Under the pieces are notes generated by a model. The model ran no database searches, had not been told where the DNA came from, and saw only the letters and a program-made list of their open reading frames with translations. From positions 868,001-932,000 of the forward strand of contig NZ_JAANYY010000002.1 of NCBI RefSeq assembly GCF_012274265.1: DNA of 64,000 bases. The letters run 5' to 3'. Both the position numbers and the translations under genes were made by a program. The DNA comes from Sphingopyxis microcysteis (lineage in GTDB: Bacteria > Pseudomonadota > Alphaproteobacteria > Sphingomonadales > Sphingomonadaceae). This document shows positions 55,867-64,000 of the stretch, one piece after another (positions within the stretch are counted from its first letter, which is position 1; every line of letters starts with the position of its first letter).

Positions 55867-56562
55867 CTATCGTACGCGCGGACCTCCGAACGGCGGCGGC
55901 GGCGGCGGACGGCGCGTGCCGCGCGGCAACTGAGCCTGATAGGCGCGGCCGCAATGTTCGACGCAATAGGGAAAACCCGGGTTCACGGCCTGCCCGCAGA
56001 AATGGAAATCGGGCTCGCCCGGGTGCCCCATCGGCCAGCGGCAGATACGGTCATTAAGGTCAAGCAGGCTGGTTTTGTCCGCGATTTCCGGGCTCGGCTT
56101 GGCCGGTACCAGGCGGCGCGGCGGCGCGGGCGGGATCGGCGCCTGCTGATCGCCAGGACCCTGGCGAATGAAGCCGCCGGGGCCGATCGATACGATACGC
56201 GGCTGGTCGCTCTTCGGAGGCTGGTCGCCCACCGATCCGTCGGCGGTCGGCGTATCGACCGTCGGCCGTGCTTCGGACTTGGGCGGCGCGGGTGCAGCAG
56301 GCCGCGGCGCGACCGGTGCAGCGGCGCGCGGGGCGGCGACGGGCGCCGCCGGCTTGGGCGCCGCAGGGGCTGCGGCTTTCGCCGGCTTGACCTTGTCGGT
56401 CGCCTTGACCGGCGAGGGGCGCGATTTCAGACCTAGGCGATGCGCCTTGCCGATCACCGCGTTGCGGCTGACCCCGCCCAATTCGTCGGCGATCTGGCTG
56501 GCGGTCAGCCCTTTTTCCCACATGGTGCGCAGGCTTTCGATGCGCTCATCGGTCCAAGACAT
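55867..56562 (-). CDS. gcrA: GcrA cell-cycle regulator
   Basis: A 231-residue transcription factor that works with sigma-70 and CcrM-methylated DNA in alphaproteobacterial cell-cycle control. The N-terminal DNA-binding domain shows MSWTDERIESLRTMWEKG and GGVSRNAVIGKAHRLGL. A long Ala/Pro-rich linker follows. The C-terminal sigma-binding part has ICRWPMGHPGEPDFHFCG and PYCVEHCGRAYQ with conserved Cys/His. The start at 56562 is clear; an open upstream frame is not homologous. Confidence 0.95.
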   Translation of the reverse strand: MSWTDERIESLRTMWEKGLTASQIADELGGVSRNAVIGKAHRLGLKSRPSPVKATDKVKPAKAAAPAAPKPAAPVAAPRAAAPVAPRPAAPAPPKSEARPTVDTPTADGSVGDQPPKSDQPRIVSIGPGGFIRQGPGDQQAPIPPAPPRRLVPAKPSPEIADKTSLLDLNDRICRWPMGHPGEPDFHFCGQAVNPGFPYCVEHCGRAYQAQLPRGTRRPPPPPPFGGPRVR

Positions 56563-56680
56563 ATTCAAATCCTTATCATTCCACGCCGCGGGTGATGTCG
56601 CGGTCATCGATGCGATCCCTGCGGATCGGCGCCACTGCCCAGCTTGCGGTAAGATCGGGGAGGCGATAGGCGAGAACGCC

Positions 56681-57553
56681 ATGAACGACCAGCCCCAAAT
56701 TTCGCGACCCGACTCGAGCAAATTCGCGGCAACCCCGCCCTTTGCCGAACCGGGGGTGCCGCACATCCGGACGCTCAACGTGCCCGGCATGCAGGCGCTA
56801 TATGTCAAGGAGGTGCGGCGGTTTTTCAAGGTCCAGCTGCAAACAATCTGGGCGCCCGCGATCACGACGCTGCTGTTTCTGGTCATTTTCACCGTGGCGC
56901 TCGGCGGCGCGGGCCGCGAAGTGATCGGAGTTCCCTTCGCCGACTTCATCGCGCCGGGGCTGATCATGATGGCAATGCTGCAGAACAGCTTTGCCAATTC
57001 CAGCTTTTCGCTACTCGTCGGCAAGATCCAGGGCACCATCGTCGATTATCTGATGCCGCCGCTCGCGGTCGGCGAGTTGATCATCGCGCTGATCGGCGCC
57101 GCCATCACGCGGGCTATCCTTGTCGGGATCGCACTGTGGCTCGCGATGACGCTGTGGCCGGGGGTCAGCGTGACGCCTCAGCATTTTTGGGCGGTCGCGG
57201 TGTTCGGGGTTCTCGGTGCCGCGATGCTCGGGTTTCTGGGCCTTATTACGTCGGTGTGGGCAGAGAAATTCGATCATGCCGCCGCAGTGACCAATTTCGT
57301 CGTCACCCCGCTCGCGCTGCTTTCGGGCACCTTCTACTCGGTCGACCGGCTGGCGCCCTGGTTCCAGACCGTCGCGCACGGCAATCCCGTCTATTACGCG
57401 ATCATGGGCTTTCGCTACGGCTTTATTGGCACAGTCGATTCGACGATCAACAACCCGGTGGCGACCGCAATCGCGGTGCTGATCGCGGTCAATATCGTGC
57501 TGGGACTGCTGACCTATCGCCTGCTTGCTTCGGGCTGGAAGCTCAAGGCCTGA
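56681..57553 (+). CDS. ABC-2 type transporter permease
   Basis: A 290-residue membrane protein with six helices and a proline-rich N-terminus. The core shows FKVQLQTIWAPAITTLLFLV, IAPGLIMMAMLQNSFANSSF and LSGTFYSVDRLAPWFQ, the ABC-2 permease pattern of polysaccharide, drug or lipid exporters. No ATP-binding subunit is adjacent; the flanking genes gcrA and hspQ are both on the other strand. A partner ATPase would have to be encoded elsewhere. Confidence 0.85.
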   Translation: MNDQPQISRPDSSKFAATPPFAEPGVPHIRTLNVPGMQALYVKEVRRFFKVQLQTIWAPAITTLLFLVIFTVALGGAGREVIGVPFADFIAPGLIMMAMLQNSFANSSFSLLVGKIQGTIVDYLMPPLAVGELIIALIGAAITRAILVGIALWLAMTLWPGVSVTPQHFWAVAVFGVLGAAMLGFLGLITSVWAEKFDHAAAVTNFVVTPLALLSGTFYSVDRLAPWFQTVAHGNPVYYAIMGFRYGFIGTVDSTINNPVATAIAVLIAVNIVLGLLTYRLLASGWKLKA

Positions 57554-57556
57554 CCA

Positions 57557-57931
57557 TCAGTGGCGATGGATGGCGCGGACGCGGTAACGGCCGTCGTCCA
57601 GCCCTTCGAACATCGCGTCGATCTGCGGATGATCGATCGGCCCGCCTTCGGCGTCGGGCACCAGATTCTGCTGGCTGACGTAAGCGATATAGGATGAATC
57701 GCCGTTTTCGGCGAGCAGATGGTAATAGGGCTGCTCTTTCGCCGGACGGATTTCCTCCGGGATCGCTTCATACCATTCGTCGCTGTTCGCAAAGACCGGG
57801 TCGATGTCGAACACGACGCCGCGAAAATCGAACATCCGGTGGCGCACGATATCGCCGGGCGCGAAGCTGGCAGCACCGATCAGCGGTGCCGTTACCGCCC
57901 CACCATGGTCGGAGGAAGATTTGGAAATCAT
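57557..57931 (-). CDS. hspQ: HspQ / YccV-type hemimethylated-DNA-binding protein
   Basis: A 124-residue protein with a YccV-like beta fold: FAPGDIVRHRMFDFRGVVFDIDP, QPYYHLLAENGDSSYIAYVSQQNL. E. coli HspQ is a Lon adaptor and its relatives can bind hemimethylated DNA. An N-terminal 20-residue Ser/Gly/Ala stretch precedes the domain. It ends only 3 bp from the convergent ABC permease gene. Confidence 0.86.
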   Translation of the reverse strand: MISKSSSDHGGAVTAPLIGAASFAPGDIVRHRMFDFRGVVFDIDPVFANSDEWYEAIPEEIRPAKEQPYYHLLAENGDSSYIAYVSQQNLVPDAEGGPIDHPQIDAMFEGLDDGRYRVRAIHRH

Positions 57932-58119
57932 GCGTCTAATCTATGGCTATTCCCTGCCGTTTCAACCCTGTTACACTCGCTTGCCCGCCGGTGAGCCGAA
58001 TCCCGGCTGTGATACGCGTTACAGATGTTGGCGCGGGCCGAGCTAAGCTGTCTGCTCGGCCGCCGGTAATACCGGGCTGAATTGCGGGCCGTGTTGATTG
58101 CAACAGGGAAAGGCAGAGC

Positions 58120-58749
58120 ATGAGCGACATTCCGACGAGCAACCCACCGCCGAGCCCCGCAGCGGGGATCATCGAGCGGGCCAAGAACATCATCCTCAAA
58201 CCGAAAGAGACTTGGGCGGTCATCGACGCCGAACCCGCGACGACCCAGTCGATCTATATGCCTTATGTGCTGGTGCTGGCGGCGATCGGACCGATCGCCC
58301 AGCTTATCGGCGGGTAGGTGTTCGGTTACGGCGCATTCGGGATCAGCTTCCACCCGCCGATCGGGACCGCGCTGGTTTCGGCGATCTTGTCTTACGGTCT
58401 GGCGCTGGCGACGACCTTTGCCCTCGCGCTGGTTATTGATGGGCTGGCCCCGAATTTCGGCGGGCAGAAGAACCAGGTGCAGGCGCTTAAGGTCGCGGCC
58501 TATTCGGCGACTGCGGGATGGCTCGCGGGAATTTTCGGCCTGATCCCGGCGCTTGCGATCCTGGGCCTGCTCGGCCTCTACAGCCTCTACCTTCTGTATC
58601 TGGGACTACCGATCCTGATGAAAGTGCCGCAGGACAAGGCGATGGGCTACACGGTGGTGGTGATCATCGTCGCGATCGTCCTGTTCCTGATCGTCGGCGC
58701 GATCGGCGCGTCGCTGACCGCACCTTCGCTACCCGACATTCGCATGTAG
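58120..58749 (+). pseudogene. Yip1-family membrane protein interrupted by an amber codon
   Basis: One continuous 209-codon frame with a single TAG at 58315-58317. The first part (MSDIPTSNPPPSP to AQLIGG, 65 residues) includes ERAKNIILKPKETW, a Yip1 N-terminal motif, and one helix. After the stop the same frame continues with four helices (FGYGAFGISF, VSAILSYGLALATTFALALV, LYLLYLGLPILMKVPQDKAM). A TAG for CAG (Gln) change would restore it. A GTG follows the stop directly (58318), but no ribosome site supports an independent start there. It could be a true mutation, readthrough or a sequencing error. Confidence 0.75.
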
Positions 58750-58815
58750 TCCGTTCGACCGTCCCGGCAGCGATGCCGGGGCGGACATCCGCTGGTGGTC
58801 AGATCAGGGGAAAAA

Positions 58816-58905
58816 TGGAGGAGAGTGAGGGATTCGAACCCTCGGTACCGTTGCCGGCACTTCGCATTTCGAGTGCGACGCTTTCGACCACTCAGCCAAC
58901 TCTCC
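58816..58905 (-). tRNA. tRNA-Ser (anticodon CGA)
   Basis: Read on the minus strand: acceptor GGAGAGT/ACTCTCC, a D arm with GCTGAGTGGTCGAAAGC, anticodon stem TCGCA/TGCGA with loop CTCGAAA (anticodon CGA, reading TCG), the long variable arm of class II tRNAs, and T arm GAGGG-TTCGAAT-CCCTC. CCA is encoded at 58816-58818, with U at the discriminator and a T run directly after. Confidence 0.94.
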
Positions 58906-58996
58906 TCGCTGAGAGGTGACGCCCCTAGCGGCGGCTCGCGCGAGTTGCAACCCTCTCGTCACAATTTCGCGCGTCCGCCGCCCGATGGCGCCCCAA

Positions 58997-61900
58997 TCAG
59001 GGCTTTTCGGCTTCCCACCAATAGGGCGCGCGCGTGCGATTGCCTGTCGCGACCTCGTTCATCGTCAGCGGATCGTACAGCCGCCCGCCCAGCATCACGC
59101 GGTGAATTTTTTCGGTATTGCGGATGTCCTGTGTCGGATCGGCGTCGAGGATCAGCAGATCGGCGAGCTTGCCCGCTTCGAGCGATCCGACATCCTTGCC
59201 ATAGCCGAGCGAGGTCGCGGGCATGATCGTCGCGGCGCGTAGCGCGTCGATATTGCTCCACCCGCCGCGCACGAACGACCAGATTTCCCAATGGGCGCCA
59301 AGCCCCGATTGCTGGCCATGCGCGCCGATCGACACCATGCGTCCTGCGGCGGCTATCTTTCCTGCCTCGCGCGCCGAATCATCGTCGACATAGTCGCCCT
59401 CGGGCGCGATCGTGCGGCGCTTGTTGTTCGCGGCGAGCTGGGCAGGCGGGATGTGCCTGGTCAGGATCGGATGCTCCCATACATTGGTGTGCGCGCGCCA
59501 ATAGGGGTCGCCCGCCGGGCCGCCGTAGGTGACGACCAGCGTCGGGGTATAATCGACCTGCGTCTGCCCCCACAGCTGCACCAGATCCTTGTAGAAGGTG
59601 TGGAGCGGGATGTTGTGCTCGACGGTCGAATTGCCGTCCTGGATCAACGACACGTCCATCGTGTAGAGTGAGCCGCCCTCGGGAACGACGAGCATCCCCT
59701 CGGTCTGCGCCGCTTTGACGACCATCTGGCGCTGATCGCGGCGCGGCTGGTTGTAATTTTTGACGCTATGCGCGCCCTGCGCCTTCAGGCGGCGGACATG
59801 CGCGAGCGCGTCGTCATAGCCGTTGATCTCGGCATAGACCCCCGCCGCCTTGGCACCATAGATGATCTCGCCGGTCGAAAAGATCCGCGGCGCCAGGATC
59901 AGCCCGGCGCGCTGCATTTCGGACGACACAAAGATTTCCGAGGCGCGCGACGAGGGGTTGTGGCTGGTCGTGGTCCCCATCGCCAGATTGACGATTTCGG
60001 ACCAGTTCTGCTGCGGTATCAGTTCGTCGTCGCCATGACTGCCATGGGCGTGCGCATCGACGAAGCCGGGGACGATCGTCTTGCCGGTTGCGTCGACGGT
60101 AACGGCGCCCGTTGGGACGCTGATCGACGCCAAGGGGCCAACCGCGGTGATGCGGTCGCCCTCGATGACGATCGCGCCATTGTCGATGATGCCGCCGTCG
60201 GCGCCCGCCATCGTGACGATGCGCGCGCCGGTGATGACGACGGTGCCGCGGCGTTTGGCCGCCGCTTGCGTCATGGCCAGCGAGACGCCATCGGTCGGCG
60301 GCGTGAATTTGGGAGCCTTGTCGTCGGCGGGTGCGTTGGTGAACAAGCGCGCCAGGTCGGCGCTGAACAGCGTCGCTCCCCGACTCCAGTGAAGGCGTCG
60401 GCCGCCGTCCGACCAATGGATATATTCGGCGCCGCTGCCGCTAACCCGCGTTACGGGCAAGGCGCCGCTCTTGGTGCCGAGCGAAACGTCCTGACCGCCG
60501 GGCATCAGCGGGGTGACATAGGCGTCGTAATTCTGGCGGAATGCCAGCGTCCCGCCGTCGGGCGAGATTTCATAGTCGCTGACCAGTTCGCCGTTGGCAT
60601 GGGTGCGCTTGTCCTGGCCGCTGAGGTCGGTGCTGACGAGCTGGCTTTTGCCGTCGCCCGCGGTCACCATGAAAATACGGTCGTTGGTCGCACCATATTG
60701 CGGCTTCGCGCCATCGCGGCTGACCAGTTCGGCAGTGCCGCCGCTTGCCGCCATGCGATAGACGCCGGTGTCCTCGCTCCAGCGCGTCGAGGTCAGCCCG
60801 CCGCTGCCACGCCGCTCGAACACGATTGCCTTGCCATCCGGCGAGAAACGCGGTTCGGCATAATGGCCGGGAACGGTCGTAAGCTTGCGCGATGCGCCAC
60901 CACCGGCACCAACGACATGAATCTCGCCGAGCCCGCTGTCGGTCCAGCGGACGAAGACGAGCGATTTGCCGTCGCGCGACCAGCTTGGCCATGCCTCCAT
61001 CGCATCGTCCCTCGCGGCGGTCAGTCGCCGCGCGGCACCGCCAGTCACAGGCTTGATGTACAGCTTGCCGAGCGTTTCGAACACGACGCTGCGCCCGTCG
61101 GGCGACACCTCCGCCCAGCGCGGCATCTGTGTCGTAAAGCTGTCCGGTGCCACCTCGACCGCGGGGTGGGTGGCGTCGATGATCACGCGGTCGTCGCTGA
61201 CGCTGAACGGAATGATCCGCGCGTCGCCGCCCTGGCTACTGACGCGGCGCAGCTTGCCGCCCGACCAAAAGACGATATCGCTGCTGTCGGGAGTCCACGC
61301 CATGTTCGGATAGACGCCGGTGACCGCCCAGGTTTCCTGCACATCCTGATCGAGCGCGTCATAAACCTTGCGCTCGATGCCCGAAGCGAGATCTTTCACA
61401 TAAAGCTTCGATTGGGTCGCTTCACGGCGCACGAACGCCAGTCGCTTGCCGTCGGGCGAAGGGGTGGGGCGCACCGCCCCGCCATCGCCCGACGCCGCGG
61501 TGGTGACCTTCGCTGCCTGCAAATCATAGCGTTCGATGTGGAACAGGTCGGTGTTGCTGTCCTGCGCATATTCAAAGATTGGCCCGGGGGTGACATTGCG
61601 CGTGTAAAACACGCTCTTGCCGTCGGCGGCGAAGATCGGTTCGCCTAGCTCCTTCTGGTGGCGCTCATTGGGCTTCTTGACCAGCGGCACGCCGGCGCCG
61701 CCCGAGACATGGTACATCCACACCTCGCCGGTGCCGAGCGAGCGGCCCGTGGTGAAATGTTTCTTCGCGACAATGAACTGCCCGTCGGGCGACCAGCTTG
61801 GCTGATTGAGCAAGCGGAAATCTTCCTTGCTCAATTGCACCTTGCCGCTGCCGTCGCGATTCATCAGCCAGATATTGTCGCCGCCCCCACGGTCGGACAC

Positions 61901-62236
61901 GAACGCGATGCGCTTGCCGTCGGGCGAAAAGCGCGGCTGATGCTCGAACGCGAGACCTTCTGCGACGCGCGTCGGGGTGCCGCCCTCGATCGGCATCGTG
62001 TAAATGTCGCCAAGCAGGTCGAAAGCGATGGTGCGGCCGTCGGGCGACACATCGACGTTCATCCAGCTGCCTTCATCGACGGCAATCGGCACCTTGCGCG
62101 TCGCCATCCCCGGCGGAGCGTTAACGTCCCATTTCTCGGCTTTCGCATCTGTGGCGGGCGCTGGCGCCGCCTGCTGCGCAAAAACCGAAGTCGAACAAGC
62201 CAAAGTCGCCGCAAGGGCGAGAGCGAAGCGCGCCAT
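58997..62236 (-). CDS. TolB-like beta-propeller / amidohydrolase fusion protein
   Basis: A 1079-residue exported protein with a signal peptide (LALAATLACSTSVFA). Residues about 60-640 hold repeated PD40/TolB-type blades such as FSPDGKRIAFVSDRGG and VSPDGRSVVFETLGK. Residues about 680-1060 form an amidohydrolase domain with VDAHAHGSHGDDE (HxH ligands), HSVKNYNQ (likely carboxylated Lys), VEHNIPLH, IGAHGQQSG and SLEAGKLADLLILDAD. It probably hydrolyses a peptide-like or cyclic amide in the periplasm. The start at 62236 follows GGGGAT; a longer open frame upstream is antisense to the CoA-transferase gene. Confidence 0.86.
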   Translation of the reverse strand: MARFALALAATLACSTSVFAQQAAPAPATDAKAEKWDVNAPPGMATRKVPIAVDEGSWMNVDVSPDGRTIAFDLLGDIYTMPIEGGTPTRVAEGLAFEHQPRFSPDGKRIAFVSDRGGGDNIWLMNRDGSGKVQLSKEDFRLLNQPSWSPDGQFIVAKKHFTTGRSLGTGEVWMYHVSGGAGVPLVKKPNERHQKELGEPIFAADGKSVFYTRNVTPGPIFEYAQDSNTDLFHIERYDLQAAKVTTAASGDGGAVRPTPSPDGKRLAFVRREATQSKLYVKDLASGIERKVYDALDQDVQETWAVTGVYPNMAWTPDSSDIVFWSGGKLRRVSSQGGDARIIPFSVSDDRVIIDATHPAVEVAPDSFTTQMPRWAEVSPDGRSVVFETLGKLYIKPVTGGAARRLTAARDDAMEAWPSWSRDGKSLVFVRWTDSGLGEIHVVGAGGGASRKLTTVPGHYAEPRFSPDGKAIVFERRGSGGLTSTRWSEDTGVYRMAASGGTAELVSRDGAKPQYGATNDRIFMVTAGDGKSQLVSTDLSGQDKRTHANGELVSDYEISPDGGTLAFRQNYDAYVTPLMPGGQDVSLGTKSGALPVTRVSGSGAEYIHWSDGGRRLHWSRGATLFSADLARLFTNAPADDKAPKFTPPTDGVSLAMTQAAAKRRGTVVITGARIVTMAGADGGIIDNGAIVIEGDRITAVGPLASISVPTGAVTVDATGKTIVPGFVDAHAHGSHGDDELIPQQNWSEIVNLAMGTTTSHNPSSRASEIFVSSEMQRAGLILAPRIFSTGEIIYGAKAAGVYAEINGYDDALAHVRRLKAQGAHSVKNYNQPRRDQRQMVVKAAQTEGMLVVPEGGSLYTMDVSLIQDGNSTVEHNIPLHTFYKDLVQLWGQTQVDYTPTLVVTYGGPAGDPYWRAHTNVWEHPILTRHIPPAQLAANNKRRTIAPEGDYVDDDSAREAGKIAAAGRMVSIGAHGQQSGLGAHWEIWSFVRGGWSNIDALRAATIMPATSLGYGKDVGSLEAGKLADLLILDADPTQDIRNTEKIHRVMLGGRLYDPLTMNEVATGNRTRAPYWWEAEKP

Positions 62237-62377
62237 GAAATTATCCCCGTTTGAAATTATGTGCCGACCATATGATGCTGTAACGAACATGCAAGCGACA
62301 GGTTTCGACGAAGGCGCTGGCACGCTCGACAGGCGGCTGCTAGCCCGACCCAAAGACAGCGATCGGGAGAGTGAAGC

Positions 62378-63556
62378 GTGCCGCTCAAGGGAATAAGAGT
62401 CCTCGATTTCGGACGCTATATCGCCGGCCCCTATTGCGCCGCCCTGCTCGCCGACTACGGCGCCGACGTGATCCGGATCGAGGCGCCGGGCGGCAATGAC
62501 GACCGGTTCACGGTTCCGGTGGCCGACGACGGATCGGGCGCTATGTTCCTGCAGATGAACCGCGGCAAGCGCTGCTTGACGCTGAAGCCTGGCAGCCCCG
62601 AAGGACGCAAGATTGTCCGGCAGCTCGTCGAAACCGCCGACGTCGTCGTCGCCAACCTGCCGCACGATGCGCTGACCAAGCTGGGGCTGGATTTCGCCAG
62701 CCTGTCCGCGATCAACCCGCGGATCATCCTTGCCACCGCGTCGGCATTCGGCAGCGAGGGGCCGCTGGCGCAGAACGTCGGTTTCGATGCGGTCGGCCAA
62801 GCGATGTCGGGCGCGGTGCACCTGACCGGGACGCCCGATCAGCCGTACCGCGCGCAGGTCAATTATGTCGATTTCGGCACCGCGCTGCACACCGCCTTTG
62901 GCGTCATGCTGGCGCTGCGTGAGCGCGAAACGACGGGGAAGGGGCAATGCGTTTCGGGGTCGCTGCTCGGTACCGCGCTCGCCTTTTCGAATGCGCTGGC
63001 GATCGATCATGCGCTCAATGGGATCGAGCGCCAGCCGATCGGCAATCGCAGCTACAGCTCGGCACCGACCGACATCTTTCGCACCCGCGACGGGTGGATC
63101 GTTACCCAGATCGTCGGCGGCGGCATCTTTGCCCGCTGGGCCAATCTGGTCGGGCGGCCCGACCTTATCGACGATCCGCGCTATGCCAGCGATATCCAGC
63201 GCGGCGACAATGGCGAAGCGCTGAGCGCGATCATGCAGATATGGTGCATCGATCGGAGCAGCGCTGACGCGATCGCCGAACTGGGCGCGGCCCGCGTTCC
63301 GGCAGCGCCGGTGCTGCGCGCAGCCGAAGCGTTGGCGCAGCCGCAAGTGGCGGCGATGGGGCTCGTCGAGCCTGCCGACTATCCCGGGACGCCCGGCGGC
63401 GCGCCCGTCATTCGGGCGCCGATCAATTTGTCGGGCAGCGACAAGGTCGCTTCGACGCGCGCGCCGCAAGTCGGCGAACACAGCGACGCGATCCTGGCCG
63501 AACTCGGCTATGACGCCGCCGGGATCGCAGCTTTGCGCGCGGCAAATATTATTTGA
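62378..63556 (+). CDS. Class III (CaiB/BaiF) CoA-transferase
   Basis: A 392-residue family III CoA-transferase. It starts PLKGIRVLDFGRYIAGPYCA and shows DVIRIEAPGGND, NRGKRCLTLKPGSPEG, ASAFGSEGPLAQNVGFDAVGQ, with the catalytic Asp likely in NYVDFGTALH. It moves CoA between carboxylates, for example in carnitine or bile-acid type pathways; the substrate is unknown. A GTG start at 62378 follows GGGAGAG (62366-62372). Confidence 0.9.
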   Translation: MPLKGIRVLDFGRYIAGPYCAALLADYGADVIRIEAPGGNDDRFTVPVADDGSGAMFLQMNRGKRCLTLKPGSPEGRKIVRQLVETADVVVANLPHDALTKLGLDFASLSAINPRIILATASAFGSEGPLAQNVGFDAVGQAMSGAVHLTGTPDQPYRAQVNYVDFGTALHTAFGVMLALRERETTGKGQCVSGSLLGTALAFSNALAIDHALNGIERQPIGNRSYSSAPTDIFRTRDGWIVTQIVGGGIFARWANLVGRPDLIDDPRYASDIQRGDNGEALSAIMQIWCIDRSSADAIAELGAARVPAAPVLRAAEALAQPQVAAMGLVEPADYPGTPGGAPVIRAPINLSGSDKVASTRAPQVGEHSDAILAELGYDAAGIAALRAANII

Positions 63557-63593
63557 GCCGCAAGGGGTGGACGGCGGTTGTATCGATCTTTAG

Positions 63594-63607
63594 ATACCGA
63601 TCAGTAT
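63594..63607. promoter_or_regulatory. TetR-type operator-like palindrome
   Basis: ATACCGATCAGTAT differs at one base from a perfect 14-bp palindrome (ATACCGATCGGTAT), a form often bound by TetR-family repressors. A partial GTATC/GATAC repeat overlaps at 63580-63597. It lies 25 bp before the GST gene start and after its CoA-transferase neighbour. Confidence 0.4.
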
Positions 63608-63631
63608 GAAATTGAGTGCAGGAGCTCCACG

Positions 63632-64000
63632 ATGACCGATCAAGCCGAATATGTGCCGCCAAAAGTGTGGACGTGGGACAAGGATAGCGGCGGGCGTTTT
63701 GCCAACATCAATCGCCCCATCGCCGGTCCGACGCACGACAAGGATCTGCCCATCGGCAAGCATCCGCTGCAACTCTATTCGCTCGGCACCCCCAATGGGG
63801 TGAAGGTCACGGTGATGCTCGAAGAGCTGCTGGCGGCGGGCCACAGCGGCGCCGAATATGATGCGTGGCTGATCAACATCGGCGAGGGCGATCAGTTTTC
63901 GAGCGGCTATGTCGCGGCGAACCCGAACAGCAAGATCCCTGTTCTCGTCGATCGCAGCGGCGCCGAGCCCATCCGCGTGTTCGAATCGGGAGCGATCCTG
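63632..64000 (+). CDS. yghU: YghU-type glutathione S-transferase (3' truncated by the window)
   Basis: The first 123 codons of an open frame that runs past the window end. It shows PPKVWTWDKDSGGRFANINR, PIGKHPLQLYSLGTPNGVKV, AAGHSGAEYDAWLINIGEGD and FSSGYVAANPNSKIP, matching YghU-type nu-class GSTs, which have disulfide reductase activity with glutathione. The thioredoxin-fold half is complete to about RVFESGAIL. The start at 63632 follows AGGAG (63620-63624). Confidence 0.87.
   Translation, partial: MTDQAEYVPPKVWTWDKDSGGRFANINRPIAGPTHDKDLPIGKHPLQLYSLGTPNGVKVTVMLEELLAAGHSGAEYDAWLINIGEGDQFSSGYVAANPNSKIPVLVDRSGAEPIRVFESGAIL

Noticed and set aside
58318..58749. An independent gene starting at GTG 58318
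   Set aside because: The GTG directly follows the amber codon, has no ribosome site and begins in the middle of a Yip1 domain. An interrupted single gene explains it better.
59768..61648. A 626-codon plus-strand open frame inside the amidohydrolase gene
   Set aside because: It has the composition of an antisense high-GC frame with no motif, while the minus strand shows a clear domain order.
62237..63481. Extension of the amidohydrolase frame by about 415 codons upstream
   Set aside because: The added part is antisense to the CoA-transferase gene and resembles no protein. A signal peptide with a ribosome site fixes the start at 62236.

Overview
The window looks like a chromosomal segment of an alphaproteobacterium in the order Sphingomonadales, most like Sphingopyxis. 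That placement is inferred from the high GC content, a GcrA cell-cycle regulator, the alphaproteobacterial F0 cluster atpI-atpB-atpE-atpF'-atpF standing apart from the F1 genes, the trpF-trpB-trpA-accD-folC order, SapC and SDHAF4 (DUF1674) proteins, and short inverted repeats of the kind scattered through sphingomonad genomes. I see no prophage, transposase, integrase, CRISPR array or secretion island. It is mostly core and household DNA, densely packed, with many ATGA or TGATG start/stop overlaps.

Layout. 0-12 kb: a quinone-oxidoreductase-like dehydrogenase, a three-gene unit (RBBP9-like hydrolase, cysK, SleB-like cell wall hydrolase), an MFS exporter, a DUF885 lipoprotein, RsmB, SDHAF4, cytochrome b561, SapC and an FAD-linked dehydrogenase. 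12-24 kb: a small secreted orphan protein, a DEAD-box helicase, a CurA-like reductase, tRNA-Ala(CGC), a lipoprotein / Asp-Asn hydroxylase / acyl-CoA dehydrogenase run, UvrD, an MHS-type transporter, RsmD and an RluB-like pseudouridine synthase. 24-34 kb: a single-domain response regulator, AmpG, then a long minus-strand biosynthetic block purB, lapA, pyrF, trpF, trpB, trpA, accD, folC. 34-43 kb: a pair of related secreted proteins, Rnk, RadC, the ydbH-ynbE-ydbL envelope operon closed by a strong terminator, and the F0 ATP synthase operon closed by another.

43-58 kb: an SDR, uvrC, then a plus-strand chain of a thioesterase, recO, leuB, metZ, apaG and a LysR regulator; a beta-lactamase-fold hydrolase; parE; an outer-membrane beta-barrel protein with its own terminator; a second thioesterase; gcrA; an ABC-2 permease with no adjacent ATPase; hspQ; and a Yip1-family membrane gene broken by an in-frame amber codon. 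58-64 kb: tRNA-Ser(CGA), a 1079-residue TolB-like/amidohydrolase fusion, a class III CoA-transferase and the start of a YghU-type glutathione transferase cut by the window end.

Several groups act together: tryptophan synthesis feeding from TrpF through TrpBA; the membrane sector of ATP synthase; rRNA modification by RsmB, RsmD and the pseudouridine synthase; DNA repair by UvrD, UvrC, RecO and RadC; and sulfur amino-acid synthesis by CysK and MetZ. No clearly new multi-gene system is evident. The points that most deserve a second look are the amber-interrupted Yip1 gene, the duplicated secreted pair, a possible attenuator ahead of atpI, a TetR-type operator ahead of the GST gene, and four families of inverted repeats inserted between genes, including inside the trp-accD-folC transcript and just upstream of leuB.
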